This document shows, one piece after another, positions 1-11,183 of a DNA stretch of 64,000 nucleotides (within the stretch, counting starts at the first letter, position 1; every line of letters begins with the position of its first letter). Under the pieces are notes generated by a model. It was not told the origin of the DNA. It did not search any database and saw nothing but the letters and a program-made list of their open reading frames with translations. The stretch spans positions 62,001 through 126,000 of the forward strand of contig NZ_JAYDCJ010000005.1 of NCBI RefSeq assembly GCF_034555935.1, read 5' to 3'. Source of the DNA: Marinobacter qingdaonensis (lineage in GTDB: Bacteria; Pseudomonadota; Gammaproteobacteria; Pseudomonadales; Oleiphilaceae). The position numbers and the translations under genes are program-made.

Positions 1-436
1 CGTCATCGAGCACGAGCACCATGCGCTGGCCCTTGCGCGCCCGGGCCTCGGACCAGCGAAAAAAGCCGTACACAGCCTCCCGGGCGCCCAAGTCCGCTCG
101 AAACGCCGAGGGCGCAATGGTTTTCAGGGCTCCGGCCAGTGCCTTGGCGCTGGCCAGCGCGGCTATCGGCAAGGAATGAAAGTCCAGCCGCGCCGACTCG
201 CTGCGCACCAGCTCGGCCAGCAGGCGGGTTTTTCCGGAGCCGGGCGCTCCGGTCAGCAGCAAGGCCATGTCGCCAAAGCCACTCAAATGACGAAGCGTCT
301 CCAGGGCATGATGGCGCATCGCATCCGGAAAGAAGGGAGCATCCATCTCCAGGGGATTGGCCCGAAACCCGTATCGCTGCTGCAATCGGGGGAACAACCC
401 ACCGCCATCCAGACTGTTCAAGCTTTCTTCCGTCAC
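1..436 (-). CDS. damX: DamX-like AAA ATPase, N-terminal part (partial)
   Basis: A reverse-strand reading frame enters at the window edge and starts at a GTG at 434-436, about 40 bases after the aroB stop. The 145 visible residues hold a P-loop ATPase domain: a pocket-forming lead with an FFP motif near residue 36, a Walker A motif GAPGSGKT near residues 63-70, and a hydrophobic strand ending in aspartates (VLVLDD, Walker B) at the edge. This is the arrangement of DamX and GspA/ExeA-like ATPases. In gammaproteobacteria damX lies directly after aroK-aroB and ends in a peptidoglycan-binding SPOR domain that acts in cell division. Any membrane segment and SPOR domain would lie outside the window, so the name rests on the ATPase plus synteny. 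Confidence 0.72.
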   Translation of the reverse strand, partial: MTEESLNSLDGGGLFPRLQQRYGFRANPLEMDAPFFPDAMRHHALETLRHLSGFGDMALLLTGAPGSGKTRLLAELVRSESARLDFHSLPIAALASAKALAGALKTIAPSAFRADLGAREAVYGFFRWSEARARKGQRMVLVLDD

Positions 437-478
437 TTCCCGTACCTGTCTTTAATTACAGCCTCGCCTGTCGCCGGC

Positions 479-1573
479 CTAGCTGGCGCGACAGAAGCCT
501 GCCAGCGTGGCGGCAAGATTCTCGGCACCGGCGTCACCGGTGACGAACGCGTGACCAATGCCGTTAAGCAGCACCAGTCGTAACCGACCATCTACATTCT
601 TCTTGTCCACCGACATCAGGGTCATGAAATCCTCTGGGGTCATCTCGGCCGGCGGCAATTCCGGCAACCCCGCCCGCTTGATCAGAGCGACCGCCTGGTC
701 GTAATCCTCCCGACTGATCATGCCCTCTCGGGCCGACAGATCCGCCGCCATGATCATGCCGGTGCCTACGGCTTCGCCATGGAGCCAGTTGCCATAACCG
801 GCGAACGTTTCGATGGCATGGCCGAAGGTATGCCCGAGATTCAGGATGGCGCGCAGCCCGCCCTCACGCTCGTCCTGGGCCACCACGTCGGCCTTACAGG
901 CACAGGAGCGAAAAATCGCTTCCGCCAGGGCGTCGGCCTCGAGGTTGATGAGGCGGCCCATCGCCTGCTCGAGCCAGGCCAGAAACTTGGTATCGCGAAT
1001 GAGTCCGTACTTGATGACTTCCGCCAGGCCGGCAGACACTTCCCGCGGCGGCAATGAGTTCAGGCTATCGGTATCGATCAGCACGGCCTGGGGCTGATGG
1101 AACGCACCGATCATGTTCTTGCCAAGGGGGTGATTGATGCCGGTCTTGCCGCCAACCGAGGAATCCACCTGGGACAGCAAGGTCGTCGGAATCTGGATAA
1201 ACGGCACACCCCGCTGATAACAGGCTGCGGCAAACCCGGCCATATCACCGACGACCCCGCCGCCCAGCGCCACCAACGTGGTCTTGCGACTGTGGCGGCG
1301 TTCCAGCAACCCGTCGAAAATCCGGTTCAGGGTTTGCCAATCCTTGTACCGTTCACCGTCGGGCAGCACCACGGCATCCACCGTTTTGCCCGGAAAACAG
1401 GCCCTGGCCTGATCCAGGTACAGCGGCGCCACGGTGTCGTTGGTGACAATCATTACCTGAGAGCCCTGGACATAGGGGCTGAGATCGAACTCACCCAGCA
1501 GTCCCTGGCCGATCACGATGGGGTAGCTACGCTCCCCCAGCTGCACCGTGAGCTCATGAAGAATCTCAGACAT
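479..1573 (-). CDS. aroB: 3-dehydroquinate synthase
   Basis: AroB converts DAHP to 3-dehydroquinate, the second step of the shikimate pathway, in the cytoplasm with NAD and a divalent metal. The 364 residues match the usual family length. Visible signatures are the glycine-rich [11 protein letters not shown], the [19 protein letters not shown] block with active-site lysine, and metal-binding histidines in [11 protein letters not shown] and LHGEAVG. The start codon lies inside the end of aroK (8-base overlap), so the two are probably translationally coupled. The order aroK-aroB-damX is the conserved gammaproteobacterial one. Confidence 0.97.
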   Translation of the reverse strand: MSEILHELTVQLGERSYPIVIGQGLLGEFDLSPYVQGSQVMIVTNDTVAPLYLDQARACFPGKTVDAVVLPDGERYKDWQTLNRIFDGLLERRHSRKTTLVALGGGVVGDMAGFAAACYQRGVPFIQIPTTLLSQVDSSVGGKTGINHPLGKNMIGAFHQPQAVLIDTDSLNSLPPREVSAGLAEVIKYGLIRDTKFLAWLEQAMGRLINLEADALAEAIFRSCACKADVVAQDEREGGLRAILNLGHTFGHAIETFAGYGNWLHGEAVGTGMIMAADLSAREGMISREDYDQAVALIKRAGLPELPPAEMTPEDFMTLMSVDKKNVDGRLRLVLLNGIGHAFVTGDAGAENLAATLAGFCRAS

Positions 1574-2132
1574 GATTTCGCCCTTCCTTCCTGATTTGCC
1601 GCTTGTGTCGAGGCGTTTTCGGATTCATCCGATTGACCAGTTGCCGAACCACCAGGCGCGGACTCTTGCGATCCGTGTGCATGATGATGTCCGCCAACTG
1701 GGTGTAAAGGGGATCGCGAATGGCGAACAGCTTGCGCAATACCGCCTCCGGATCGTCGTTCTGCAACAGCGGCCGGTTGCGATCCTTGCGGGTGCGCTCG
1801 ACCTGCTGGTCAATGGACGTTTTCAGGTAGACCACGAGCGCGTCCTGCTTCAGCAGCCGGTGATTCTCCGGACGCATGATTGCGCCGCCGCCCGTGGCCA
1901 GCACCGTATTGTGCTTAAGCGATAGTTCGTCAAGCATGGCGGTCTCGCGCTGGCGAAAACCGTCCTCACCCTCCACGTCGAATATCCACGGAATATTGGC
2001 GCCACAGCGCTCCTCGATGATCCGGTCGGAATCCAGAAACTGGTAGCCCAGCTCCTTGGCGAGCATGCGGCCAATTGTACTTTTTCCAGCCCCCATAGGA
2101 CCCACCAGGACAACGCGTTTGGGCAAAGACAT
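1566..2132 (-). CDS. aroK: Shikimate kinase
   Basis: AroK phosphorylates shikimate with ATP, the fifth shikimate-pathway step. The 188-residue protein has the P-loop GPMGAGKST at residues 11-19, the DSD shikimate-binding motif near residue 35, GGGA near residue 81, and the lid region RNRPLL. It runs about 15 residues longer than typical AroK because of a basic C-terminal tail that overlaps the aroB start. A terminator separates it from pilQ upstream, so aroK-aroB-damX is probably its own transcription unit. Confidence 0.96.
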   Translation of the reverse strand: MSLPKRVVLVGPMGAGKSTIGRMLAKELGYQFLDSDRIIEERCGANIPWIFDVEGEDGFRQRETAMLDELSLKHNTVLATGGGAIMRPENHRLLKQDALVVYLKTSIDQQVERTRKDRNRPLLQNDDPEAVLRKLFAIRDPLYTQLADIIMHTDRKSPRLVVRQLVNRMNPKTPRHKRQIRKEGRNHV

Positions 2133-2225
2133 AACTTCCGCTCGATAGTGTTCAGGCGGGTGAGAATATCACAGGCCCCGGGATTCCATAAGTTTCCGGG
2201 CCAAAACCCTGATTGCCGAAGGCAC

Positions 2226-2258
2226 AAAAAAGCCGCCGGTGTTAGCGGCGGCTTTTTT
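2226..2258 (-). terminator. Rho-independent terminator after pilQ
   Basis: A 13-base inverted repeat (AAAAAAGCCGCCG paired with CGGCGGCTTTTTT) with a 7-base loop lies 14 bases past the pilQ stop. Read on the minus strand it ends in six T residues, so it would end the pilMNOPQ transcript before aroK. The A-run on the other side would let it work in both directions. Confidence 0.85.
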
Positions 2259-2272
2259 CATTTTCAGTCCCG

Positions 2273-4393
2273 TTACCGAATCAGATCGCTTTTCACAATT
2301 TTCGGCGTGATGAAGATCAACAATTCACTGCGCTCGTCGATGTGTTCGGTACGCTTGAACAGACGCCCCAGGTAGGGAATGTCGCCCAGGAACGGCGTCT
2401 TGGTGGTTTGTGTCGCCACCTCAGACTGGAAAATCCCGCCCAGAACGACCGTTTCACCGTTACCCACCAGTACCTGAGTAGTGACCTCGTTGGTATTGAT
2501 GGAGGGGATGCCCGCGGTTACTTCGCCACGGGAGTCCTGGTTCACCACCAGATCCATGATGATCTTGTCATCCGGGGTGATCTGCGGCGTCACTTCCAGT
2601 GACAGCACGGCCTCCTTGAAGGAAACAGACGTGGCACCGCTGGACGAGGCTTCCTGATAAGGAATTTCCTCACCCGACTTGATCGACGCAGTCTGACGAT
2701 CAGCGGTGACGACCCGCGGCTGAGAGACCACCTCGGCCTGACCATCGCTTTCCAGGGCCGACAGCTCCAGATCCACAAGGAAGTCATCGCTGCCCCAGCC
2801 AATCGCGAAGGACGAAGCGCCCTCACCCGTCACACCCAGATCCACCGCAAGCGCGCCCGGGAATGTGATGGTATTGTTGGTGCCACCAGCCGCCTGGCGG
2901 GCTTCTTCGACCGCGCCCTGAGAGCCACCAACGGAGAACACGTTGTCGCCGCTCACGTTGTAGGCGGCACCGCCCCAGCGAATACCCAGATTTTCCGCCA
3001 CGTTGGTCTGGGCACGAACAATCCGGGCTTCAATGGATACCTGACGCACGGGCACATCCCACGTGGACACCAGACGACGAATTTCTTCAAGCTTCTCGGC
3101 CGTCTCCCGCACGCTGATGGTGTTGGTCCGGACGTCGGAGGACACGAAACCACGATCGGAAATCAGCTCCTTGTCGGCTTCGATCAGAGCCACAACGTCA
3201 GCAGCCTTGGCGTAGTTGACCTGGATGATATCCAGTCGAACCGGCGCCAGTTCGGCGATTTGCTTGGTGGTCTCAAGCTCGAGCTTTTCCCGGGCGGCGA
3301 TTTCGTCCGCTGGCGCCACCAACAGAACATTGCCGATCTGCCGCTTGTCGAGACCTTTGGTCTTCAGGATCAGGTCCAGCGCCTGGTCCCAAGGCACATT
3401 TTGCAGGCGCAGCGTAATGCTGCCGCCAACAGTATCACTGGCAACCAGGTTCAGACCGGTAAAGTCTGCAATCAGCTGAAGTACCGAACGCACCTCAATG
3501 TCCTGGAAGTTCAGGGACAGCTTCTCACCGGTGTACGGGAACTTCTCTTCACGCCGGGCTTCGGCTTCTTCTTCGGTGAGCTTTTCCACGCTCACCGTGA
3601 ACTCGCTGCCAGACTGGTAAGCGATGTAGTCGTAATTGCCTTCCGGACGAATTTCGACCACGGCGTTGCCGTCCTGTACGAAGGTATCAATTCGATTGAC
3701 CGGCGTTGCGAAGTCGGTGACGTCGAGACGACGGCGGAGGTTTTCCGGTACCGTGATGCCGGACATGGTCAGCCGGATCTTGCCTCCCAGCTCAGACAGA
3801 TCGACGGGCGTGCTTTCGCTGCCCAGATCGACCACAACCCGGCCTTCCCCGTCTTTGCCCCGACGGAAATCGACACCGGCGAGCGCGCCGGGCTGGGATG
3901 CCCGCATACCGCGGGACTCGGAACCTGAACCTGAGGACGCAACCGTCGGTTGCGATGCACCGTCGCCACCAATGGTCATCACCAAGGCGTTGCCTCTACG
4001 AACCGAGTTATATGGAACCAGTTCCACCAGATTGAAGATCAGTCGGGTCCGGTCCTTGGTTTCAACCACCGTCATACTCTGGGCGTTGCCCGACCCCAGG
4101 GGAATGCTGCGACTGTCGAGGGCACTGGACGTATCCCGAAGATCAACGGCGATCCGGGCGGGGCGCTCGATGGTGTAGCCCGTGGGCTCTGGCGGCTGAC
4201 CGTCGAAGGCAAGCTTCACCTCCAGGCGATCTCCCGGCAGCGATGAAAATGACACGTCTTCCAGCGTGACCGCATTGGCCAGGCCAGACAACAACCCAAA
4301 AGCAATCACGCCGACGTATACATTGAGCTTTTTAAACATCGCTAGCCTCGACCCCAAACTTTTTTGTTCGTGCATGTTTCTTTCATTATTCAT
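2273..4393 (-). CDS. pilQ: Type IV pilus secretin PilQ
   Basis: PilQ forms the outer-membrane channel through which the type IV pilus emerges. The 706-residue protein has, in order, a signal peptide ending near ANA, AMIN domains for peptidoglycan binding, a secretin/TonB short N-terminal domain (from about residue 290), an NolW-type domain, and the C-terminal secretin domain with the VVLGGIF...PFLGDIPYLGRLF signature. Two starts look usable: the ATG at 4393, preceded by AAGGAG, and an internal ATG at 4339, preceded by GAGG, which would put the signal peptide at the very N-terminus. It is the last gene of pilMNOPQ, 11 bases after pilP. Confidence 0.96.
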   Translation of the reverse strand: MNNERNMHEQKSLGSRLAMFKKLNVYVGVIAFGLLSGLANAVTLEDVSFSSLPGDRLEVKLAFDGQPPEPTGYTIERPARIAVDLRDTSSALDSRSIPLGSGNAQSMTVVETKDRTRLIFNLVELVPYNSVRRGNALVMTIGGDGASQPTVASSGSGSESRGMRASQPGALAGVDFRRGKDGEGRVVVDLGSESTPVDLSELGGKIRLTMSGITVPENLRRRLDVTDFATPVNRIDTFVQDGNAVVEIRPEGNYDYIAYQSGSEFTVSVEKLTEEEAEARREEKFPYTGEKLSLNFQDIEVRSVLQLIADFTGLNLVASDTVGGSITLRLQNVPWDQALDLILKTKGLDKRQIGNVLLVAPADEIAAREKLELETTKQIAELAPVRLDIIQVNYAKAADVVALIEADKELISDRGFVSSDVRTNTISVRETAEKLEEIRRLVSTWDVPVRQVSIEARIVRAQTNVAENLGIRWGGAAYNVSGDNVFSVGGSQGAVEEARQAAGGTNNTITFPGALAVDLGVTGEGASSFAIGWGSDDFLVDLELSALESDGQAEVVSQPRVVTADRQTASIKSGEEIPYQEASSSGATSVSFKEAVLSLEVTPQITPDDKIIMDLVVNQDSRGEVTAGIPSINTNEVTTQVLVGNGETVVLGGIFQSEVATQTTKTPFLGDIPYLGRLFKRTEHIDERSELLIFITPKIVKSDLIR

Positions 4394-4404
4394 CCTGCCG
4401 CTCC

Positions 4405-4959
4405 TTAGCCTTCTTCCTCTTCCAGAGTCAGGGAACGTGGTCGCTCAACCCAACCACCCCGGCCATTCGGAACGATTTCAATCAGTTCTATTCGTGTCTC
4501 GTTGACGCCGACGACACGGCCATAATTCTGCCCCATGTAATTACCAGTCCGGACTCGGTGGATGCCTCCAACACCGTCTTGAACCAGGGCAAACAGATTA
4601 CCGGTGGCCCCTTTCAGCGTTCCGACCATGTCCAGTTGCTTGAGGTCAAAGTTTTCAAGCACTTCTTTGGGCCGATCGAGATTGGGCTCGACATCACTGA
4701 CTGGCTGCTCGTCAACCATGGTCAACTGGACATCAATCGGCGGCTCGAACGGTGCCCGCCGATCGGCGGCAGAGTAGCTGAAGGCCTCGTAGGCCTTGAA
4801 TTCCGGGAGCGGCTCCACGAAACCCCGCGGCTTGGCGCGCGTGTCGGCCATGAATTTATCGATGTCAGAGAACCCATTGCCTTGGGAGCATGCGGTGAGT
4901 AAGGAAACCAGACACACACCCAACCAGGCTTTTCCTGCATGCTTAGCTGCCATGCTCAT
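4405..4959 (-). CDS. pilP: Type IV pilus inner-membrane lipoprotein PilP
   Basis: PilP links the PilMNO inner-membrane alignment complex to the PilQ secretin. The 184-residue protein starts with a lipoprotein signal ending in the lipobox LLTAC (lipidated cysteine near residue 24). A flexible proline-containing linker follows, then a compact C-terminal beta domain holding LKQLDMVGTLKG and RVRTGNYMGQNYGRV, both characteristic of PilP. Its start overlaps the pilO stop in an ATGA, so the two are translationally coupled. Confidence 0.95.
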   Translation of the reverse strand: MSMAAKHAGKAWLGVCLVSLLTACSQGNGFSDIDKFMADTRAKPRGFVEPLPEFKAYEAFSYSAADRRAPFEPPIDVQLTMVDEQPVSDVEPNLDRPKEVLENFDLKQLDMVGTLKGATGNLFALVQDGVGGIHRVRTGNYMGQNYGRVVGVNETRIELIEIVPNGRGGWVERPRSLTLEEEEG

Positions 4960-5567
4960 TCTCCAGCCCGGTAGCGGTAAGTACGGGCAACAACCTGCAT
5001 GTCAAGCTGTTCTCCATCTCCGCCTGTTGGTTTGATGGTCAGATCGTGCAAGGTCACGATCCGTGGAAGGCTAGCGACGCTGCTCACGAAGGTGGCCAGC
5101 TCATGATAGGAGCCTGAAACCCGGATATTGATGGGCAGCTCAGCGTAGAAATCACGGCGCTGTTCCGGCTGCAGCTTCACTTCCTGCAACGCCAAGCCGC
5201 TGCCGAGCGCGGTGTTGGTGATGTCTTCCAGCAGCCCGGGCACCTCGGTCTCACTCGGGAGTTGCCGGACCAGGGCGCCAAAGGTTTCTTCCATTTCCGC
5301 CATCTGGGCTTTGAACACCGCGAGGTTGGCCACCTTGTAGGCCTTTTCCTCGTACTTTTTCCGCAGGTCCTGCTCGGTCTTTTCAACCCGCTCCAGCTGG
5401 ACATACTGGTCCTTGACGAAAAACCAGTAGCCGCCACCAACGATCAGGCCAAAAATGATCAACACCACGATCGCCTTGACCGGCGCCGGCCAGATTCCCG
5501 CGTTATTGACATCCAGGTCGTTGATATCAAATTCGTTAAGGCTTTTGAGAGAGTCCGCGAGGCTCAT
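4956..5567 (-). CDS. pilO: Type IV pilus alignment protein PilO
   Basis: PilO pairs with PilN in the inner membrane and connects cytoplasmic PilM to PilP/PilQ. The 203 residues show a short cytoplasmic N-terminus, one transmembrane helix at about residues 30-51, a coiled-coil segment rich in E, K and Q, and a C-terminal ferredoxin-like domain. Its start overlaps the pilN stop by one base (TAATG) and its end overlaps pilP by four bases. Confidence 0.94.
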   Translation of the reverse strand: MSLADSLKSLNEFDINDLDVNNAGIWPAPVKAIVVLIIFGLIVGGGYWFFVKDQYVQLERVEKTEQDLRKKYEEKAYKVANLAVFKAQMAEMEETFGALVRQLPSETEVPGLLEDITNTALGSGLALQEVKLQPEQRRDFYAELPINIRVSGSYHELATFVSSVASLPRIVTLHDLTIKPTGGDGEQLDMQVVARTYRYRAGE

Positions 5568-6129
5568 TACTTATCCTCCCCTTCGGGCTCGGGCGTCTTC
5601 TGCTGCACCGACAAGTTAAACTGGCTGTACCCCGCCCGGCGGTTATCCGCGGCCGACACATTGGAAAGGTTGGGGTTGGCAAACCAGGCAGACTCCTCGA
5701 ACTGACGCATCAGGTTGGATATCCGGCTGTTTGATTCTGCCATTCCGACAATGTTGACCTGATCGCCCCGCTTTTGCAGATCGGTGTAGAACAGTCCATC
5801 CGGCAGGGTCCGCACCAGCTCGTCGAACACCCGGACGATGACCGGGCGCTTGCCTTGCAGATCCTGAATCACCTGCATACGGGCAAGCAGTTCATCGCGT
5901 TTCCGCTTCAGGCTTTCGATTTCCTTGATCTGCTCGTCCAGCTTCTTGGTCGCGGTTTCAATGTACGCATTTCTGGACTGCTGGTAGGCGATGCGGCTGT
6001 CCATGTCTGATTTCCACAGGAAAACAAGGCCGCCGGCAATGATGGCGGCGCCCAGCAGCATGACCACGAATTGCTTCTGTTTTTCCGCCCTGAGCTCTTC
6101 GCGCCAGGGTCTGAGGTTAATCTTTGCCA

Positions 6130-6130
<1 letters not shown>
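5567..6130 (-). CDS. pilN: Type IV pilus alignment protein PilN
   Basis: PilN is the inner-membrane partner of PilO; its extreme N-terminus (INLRPWREE here, INLLPWR in the family) docks into cytoplasmic PilM. The 187-residue protein carries this motif at residues 4-12, a transmembrane helix at about residues 22-40, a coiled coil, and a periplasmic domain with the VRTLPDGLFYTDL region. A glutamate- and proline-rich tail ends it. Its start overlaps the pilM stop (TGATG). Confidence 0.95.
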
Positions 6131-7227
<1,097 letters not shown>

Positions 7228-7389
7228 TTAAGTTACTTATGTGTTTTTTATTTAAGAGAATTTCTTCTTTTTTCCGTCTACAATGCCATTTCTTCTTCAG
7301 TTGAGAAGCGTTGCAGCGGCGAAGCGACTCATCCTTCCTAAAGCAATTTCTCAAATGATAGACCTATATCCAACAGTTGTCAGAAAAAA

Positions 7390-9846
7390 ATGTCTCATTT
7401 GTTGCGCACATCTCGCCTTCTTGCATGGTTGTTTCTCACCGGACTGAGTGTCGCGATTATCGTCACCTCAGGTTTCTATCTTTACCTTCGCCCTGGCCTG
7501 CCACCGGTAGAGCAACTGCTCGACATCCAGCTTCAGACCCCACTTCGGGTCTACAGCCAGGACAGCAAATTAATAGCAGAATTCGGTGAAAAGAGAAGGG
7601 CACCGATCACAATCGAACAGATCCCAACAATTCAGTTACAAGCCTTCCTGGCGGCTGAAGACGCCCGCTTTTACGAGCACTTCGGGGTCGACATCAAAGG
7701 CCTGACGCGGGCTGCCATCGAACTGGTCTCCACCGGATCCATCCAGTCCGGGGGCAGTACCATCACCATGCAGGTTGCAAAAAATTACTTTCTGTCACGT
7801 GAAAGGACCTTTATCCGGAAGTTCAACGAGATACTTCTGGCACTTCAGATTGAGCGTGAACTGGACAAGAACCGCATCCTCGAGCTCTACCTGAACAAGA
7901 TTTACCTGGGCAATCGCGCCTACGGCATTGCCGCGGCATCGCAGGTTTACTACAACAAACCCGTTGCCGAGCTCTCACTGGCCCAGATGGCCATGCTCGC
8001 AGGCCTGCCCAAGGCCCCCTCCGCATTCAACCCGCTCGCCAACCCGGAACGGGCCAAGATCCGCCGCAACTGGATCCTCGGCCGCATGCGTGACCTGGAC
8101 TTCATCACCGGCGATGCTCACGACCTGGCCGTGGCTGCCCCGCTTACGGCCAACTACAACGCCACCGACGTCGAGGTGGATGCCGATTACGTGGCCGAAA
8201 TGGCGCGCTCGGAAATCGTCCGGCGTTTCGGCGATAACGCCTACACCGATGGCTATACGGTCACTCTGACCGTGGAAAGCAAGAAACAGCAGACCGCCAC
8301 CACTGCCCTGCGCAACGGCCTCGAAGCATACGACCGTCGCCACGGCTTCCGGGGTCCGATTGGACAGATTGACGCCGACACCCTGGCCGAACAGCCGCCC
8401 GAAGAGCTGATCCTGAACTACCCCACGGTAGCCGCCCTGCTGCCGGCGCTGGTTACCAAGGTTGACGACGAAGCCGGCGTGACCGATGTCCATGTCCGCA
8501 AGGTGGGGCCGGCGCGCATGCCGTTCGACACCATGACCTGGGCCCGCCGCTACAAGACCGAGGACCTGCAGGGACCGGAACCGGAGAAAGCGTCGGACGT
8601 GCTCTCGGTGGGTGACGTCGTTTACGTGCGACTCGATGACTCGAGCACTGCCAGCGAGGACGCAAAGCCGCTGCCGACGGTGTCACTGGCGCAGGTACCT
8701 CGGGCCGAGGGCGCACTGATTTCCCTGGACTCGCGCACCGGTGCGATCGAAGCGCTGGCCGGCGGCTACAGCTTCCGCCAAAGCAAATACAATCGCGCCA
8801 TCCAGGCCAAACGCCAGCCCGGCTCCACCTTTAAGCCGTTCCTCTACCTGACCGCTCTGGAGAACGGGCTGACGCCGGCCACTATTTATAACGATGCCCC
8901 GATTGTGTTTGACGATTCGGAGCTGGAAACCGCCTGGAGGCCCCAGAACTCCTCGGGACAGTTCTACGGCCCTACCCGCCTGCGCGAGGCCCTGTACCGG
9001 TCCCGCAACATCGTCTCGATTCGCCTGCTGCGAGACGTTGGCATCCAGACCACCCTGGATTACCTGAAACAGCTGAGAATCCCGGTGGCAAACATGCCCG
9101 ACGACCTCTCGCTCTCGCTCGGCAGCGGGCAACTGACGCCCATGCAGCTGGCCCGCGGACTCGCCGTCATCGCCAATGGCGGTTACGACGTCCAGCCCTA
9201 CCTGATCGAGCGCATTCAGGACATCAATGGGGAAACCGTGTACCAGGCGCCGGAAACCATCCTGTGCGAACAGGACTGTGACCAGTTGACCGCCGAAACC
9301 GACACCGAACGCGAGGAGACCCGGACCGAGGACAACCCGCAACCCAAACCGAGAGTCATGCGCCGCCTGGCTGATGAGCGCTCAGTCTACATTCTGCATT
9401 CCATGATGCGAGACGTGATCCGCATGGGCACTGGACGACGGGCCCAGGCTCTGGGGCGCAACGACCTGGCCGGCAAGACCGGAACCACCAACGAACAGAA
9501 GGACACCTGGTTCGCCGGCTTCAACCACGACATCGCGACCACGACCTGGGTCGGCTTTGACCAGCCCGCGCCATTGGGCCGACGGGAGTTTGGTGCCAGC
9601 ACGGCACTGCCGATCTGGATCGACTACATGCGGGTGGCGCTGGACGGAACACCACCGGCGACCATGCCCCGCCCCAACGGCATCGTGAACATCCGGATCA
9701 ATCCGGAAACCGGTCGTCGAGCCCGGCCGGGCGAGGATGGGATTTTTGAGGTGTTCAAGGAAGAGGAAGCTCCTGCCCCGCTGACGGCGGAGGAGGAAGA
9801 GCAGCGTACCGGCAACGGCGACGACTTCTCCCAGCAGATCTTCTGA
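7390..9846 (+). CDS. mrcA: Penicillin-binding protein 1A (bifunctional glycosyltransferase/transpeptidase)
   Basis: This class A PBP polymerises and cross-links peptidoglycan in the periplasm. The 818 residues have an N-terminal transmembrane anchor (about residues 12-32), a GT51 glycosyltransferase domain with catalytic Glu90 in AAEDARFYEHFG, an OB-like domain inserted around residues 310-430, and a transpeptidase domain with nucleophile Ser479 in STFK, SRN near residue 538 and KTGTTN from Lys696. A charged glutamate-rich tail follows. Only a poor ribosome binding site precedes the ATG (an A-run directly upstream). It is divergent from pilM. Confidence 0.97.
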   Translation: MSHLLRTSRLLAWLFLTGLSVAIIVTSGFYLYLRPGLPPVEQLLDIQLQTPLRVYSQDSKLIAEFGEKRRAPITIEQIPTIQLQAFLAAEDARFYEHFGVDIKGLTRAAIELVSTGSIQSGGSTITMQVAKNYFLSRERTFIRKFNEILLALQIERELDKNRILELYLNKIYLGNRAYGIAAASQVYYNKPVAELSLAQMAMLAGLPKAPSAFNPLANPERAKIRRNWILGRMRDLDFITGDAHDLAVAAPLTANYNATDVEVDADYVAEMARSEIVRRFGDNAYTDGYTVTLTVESKKQQTATTALRNGLEAYDRRHGFRGPIGQIDADTLAEQPPEELILNYPTVAALLPALVTKVDDEAGVTDVHVRKVGPARMPFDTMTWARRYKTEDLQGPEPEKASDVLSVGDVVYVRLDDSSTASEDAKPLPTVSLAQVPRAEGALISLDSRTGAIEALAGGYSFRQSKYNRAIQAKRQPGSTFKPFLYLTALENGLTPATIYNDAPIVFDDSELETAWRPQNSSGQFYGPTRLREALYRSRNIVSIRLLRDVGIQTTLDYLKQLRIPVANMPDDLSLSLGSGQLTPMQLARGLAVIANGGYDVQPYLIERIQDINGETVYQAPETILCEQDCDQLTAETDTEREETRTEDNPQPKPRVMRRLADERSVYILHSMMRDVIRMGTGRRAQALGRNDLAGKTGTTNEQKDTWFAGFNHDIATTTWVGFDQPAPLGRREFGASTALPIWIDYMRVALDGTPPATMPRPNGIVNIRINPETGRRARPGEDGIFEVFKEEEAPAPLTAEEEEQRTGNGDDFSQQIF

Positions 9847-9867
9847 CCGCCGCCGTTGGGCAGGCAT

Positions 9868-9902
9868 AAAAAAACCGGCGGGATCACCGCCGGTTTTTTT
9901 TT
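9868..9902. terminator. Bidirectional terminator between mrcA and the malic enzyme gene
   Basis: A stem AAAACCGGCGG / CCGCCGGTTTT with loop GATCA sits between two convergent genes. It has seven A residues on one side and nine T residues on the other, so it can end transcription from either strand. Confidence 0.9.
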
Positions 9903-9917
9903 CGTCCCGAACGAACC

Positions 9918-11183
9918 TTAGATGATGTCGTCCATGGATTTCAGCGGGTAGTGCGCCGGATACGGGTTGCGGGCAACACCGGAGTCCACGGCGGCCTGGG
10001 CCACTGCCGCGGGCACAACTTCCAGCAGACGGACATCCATCGGCTTCGGAATAATGTACTCCTTGCCGAATTCAAAGCTGTCCACACCGTAGGCTTCACA
10101 GATTTCCTGAGGCACCGGCTCTTTGGCCAGCTCACGGATGGCGTTAACCGCAGCAACCTTCATCTCTTCGTTGATGGCGGTTGCACGCACATCAAGCGCA
10201 CCACGGAAAATGAACGGGAAGCCCAGAACATTGTTTACCTGGTTCGGATAGTCGGAGCGGCCGGTCGCCATGATCAGATCGTCACGGGCCGCCAGCGCAA
10301 CTTCCGGGCTGATTTCCGGATCCGGGTTGGAGCAGGCAAAAACAATGGGGTTTGGCGCCATGGCCTTGAGCTGATCAGCGGTCAGGAGGTCCGGACCGGA
10401 CAGCCCCAGGAACACGTCGGCACCGTCAATCGCATCATCCAGGGTGCGCTTATCGGTGTCGTTGGCGAACATGGCCTTGTACTGGTTCAGATCATCACGA
10501 CCAGAGTGGATCACACCCTTGCGGTCGAGCATGAAGATGTTCTCAGAGCGAATACCGCAGCTGATCAGCAGCTTCATGCAGGCAATAGCGGCAGCACCGG
10601 CACCCAGGCACACCACTTTTGCTTCTTCAATTTTTTTGCCCTGCAGCTCAAGGGCATTGATCATGCCGGCTGCAGTCACGATGGCGGTACCGTGCTGATC
10701 GTCGTGGAAGATCGGCACGTTGCACTTCTCGATCAGCGCACGCTCGACCTCAAAGCACTCGGGGGCCTTGATGTCTTCGAGGTTGATACCACCGAAGGTA
10801 TCGGCAATACGCTCAACCGTTTCAATAAACGCCTGCGGGCTTTCGGAGTTGACCTCGATGTCGAAGACATCGATGCCAGCGAAGCGCTTGAACAGTACGC
10901 CCTTGCCTTCCATTACCGGCTTGCTTGCCAGCGGACCCAGGTTACCCAGACCAAGAATCGCAGAACCGTCAGAGATGACAGCCACCAGGTTGCCCTTGGC
11001 GGTGTACTTGTATGCGTTCTCCGGGTCCTTTGCGATCTCGCGGACCGGTTCGGCAACCCCAGGGCTATACGCCAGGGAGAGATCGCGGGAGGTCTGGGTG
11101 GGCTTGGTGATTTCGACACTCAGCTTACCAGGCCGCGGCTTGGCGTGATATTCAAGGGCTGCTGCTTTCAGATCTTGAGACAT
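9918..11183 (-). CDS. Malic enzyme, short form without phosphotransacetylase-like domain
   Basis: The enzyme oxidatively decarboxylates malate to pyruvate with reduction of NAD(P). The roughly 421 residues contain the malic N-terminal domain (SLAYSPGVAEP, GLGNLGPLASKPVMEGKG), the metal and substrate region NLEDIKAPECFEVE with FHDDQHGTA, and a Rossmann motif CLGAGAAAIACMKLL. MaeB-type enzymes carry a phosphotransacetylase-like C-terminal domain and reach about 760 residues; this one stops after the catalytic part, as many stand-alone bacterial malic enzymes do. I chose the ATG at 11183, since the in-frame GTG at 11204 has no ribosome binding site. Cofactor preference cannot be read with confidence. 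Confidence 0.92.
   Translation of the reverse strand: MSQDLKAAALEYHAKPRPGKLSVEITKPTQTSRDLSLAYSPGVAEPVREIAKDPENAYKYTAKGNLVAVISDGSAILGLGNLGPLASKPVMEGKGVLFKRFAGIDVFDIEVNSESPQAFIETVERIADTFGGINLEDIKAPECFEVERALIEKCNVPIFHDDQHGTAIVTAAGMINALELQGKKIEEAKVVCLGAGAAAIACMKLLISCGIRSENIFMLDRKGVIHSGRDDLNQYKAMFANDTDKRTLDDAIDGADVFLGLSGPDLLTADQLKAMAPNPIVFACSNPDPEISPEVALAARDDLIMATGRSDYPNQVNNVLGFPFIFRGALDVRATAINEEMKVAAVNAIRELAKEPVPQEICEAYGVDSFEFGKEYIIPKPMDVRLLEVVPAAVAQAAVDSGVARNPYPAHYPLKSMDDII

Noticed and set aside
9918..11183. Truncated malic enzyme as a broken gene
   Set aside because: The short form is complete, has its own convergent terminator and is common in bacteria, so it is not evidence of decay.
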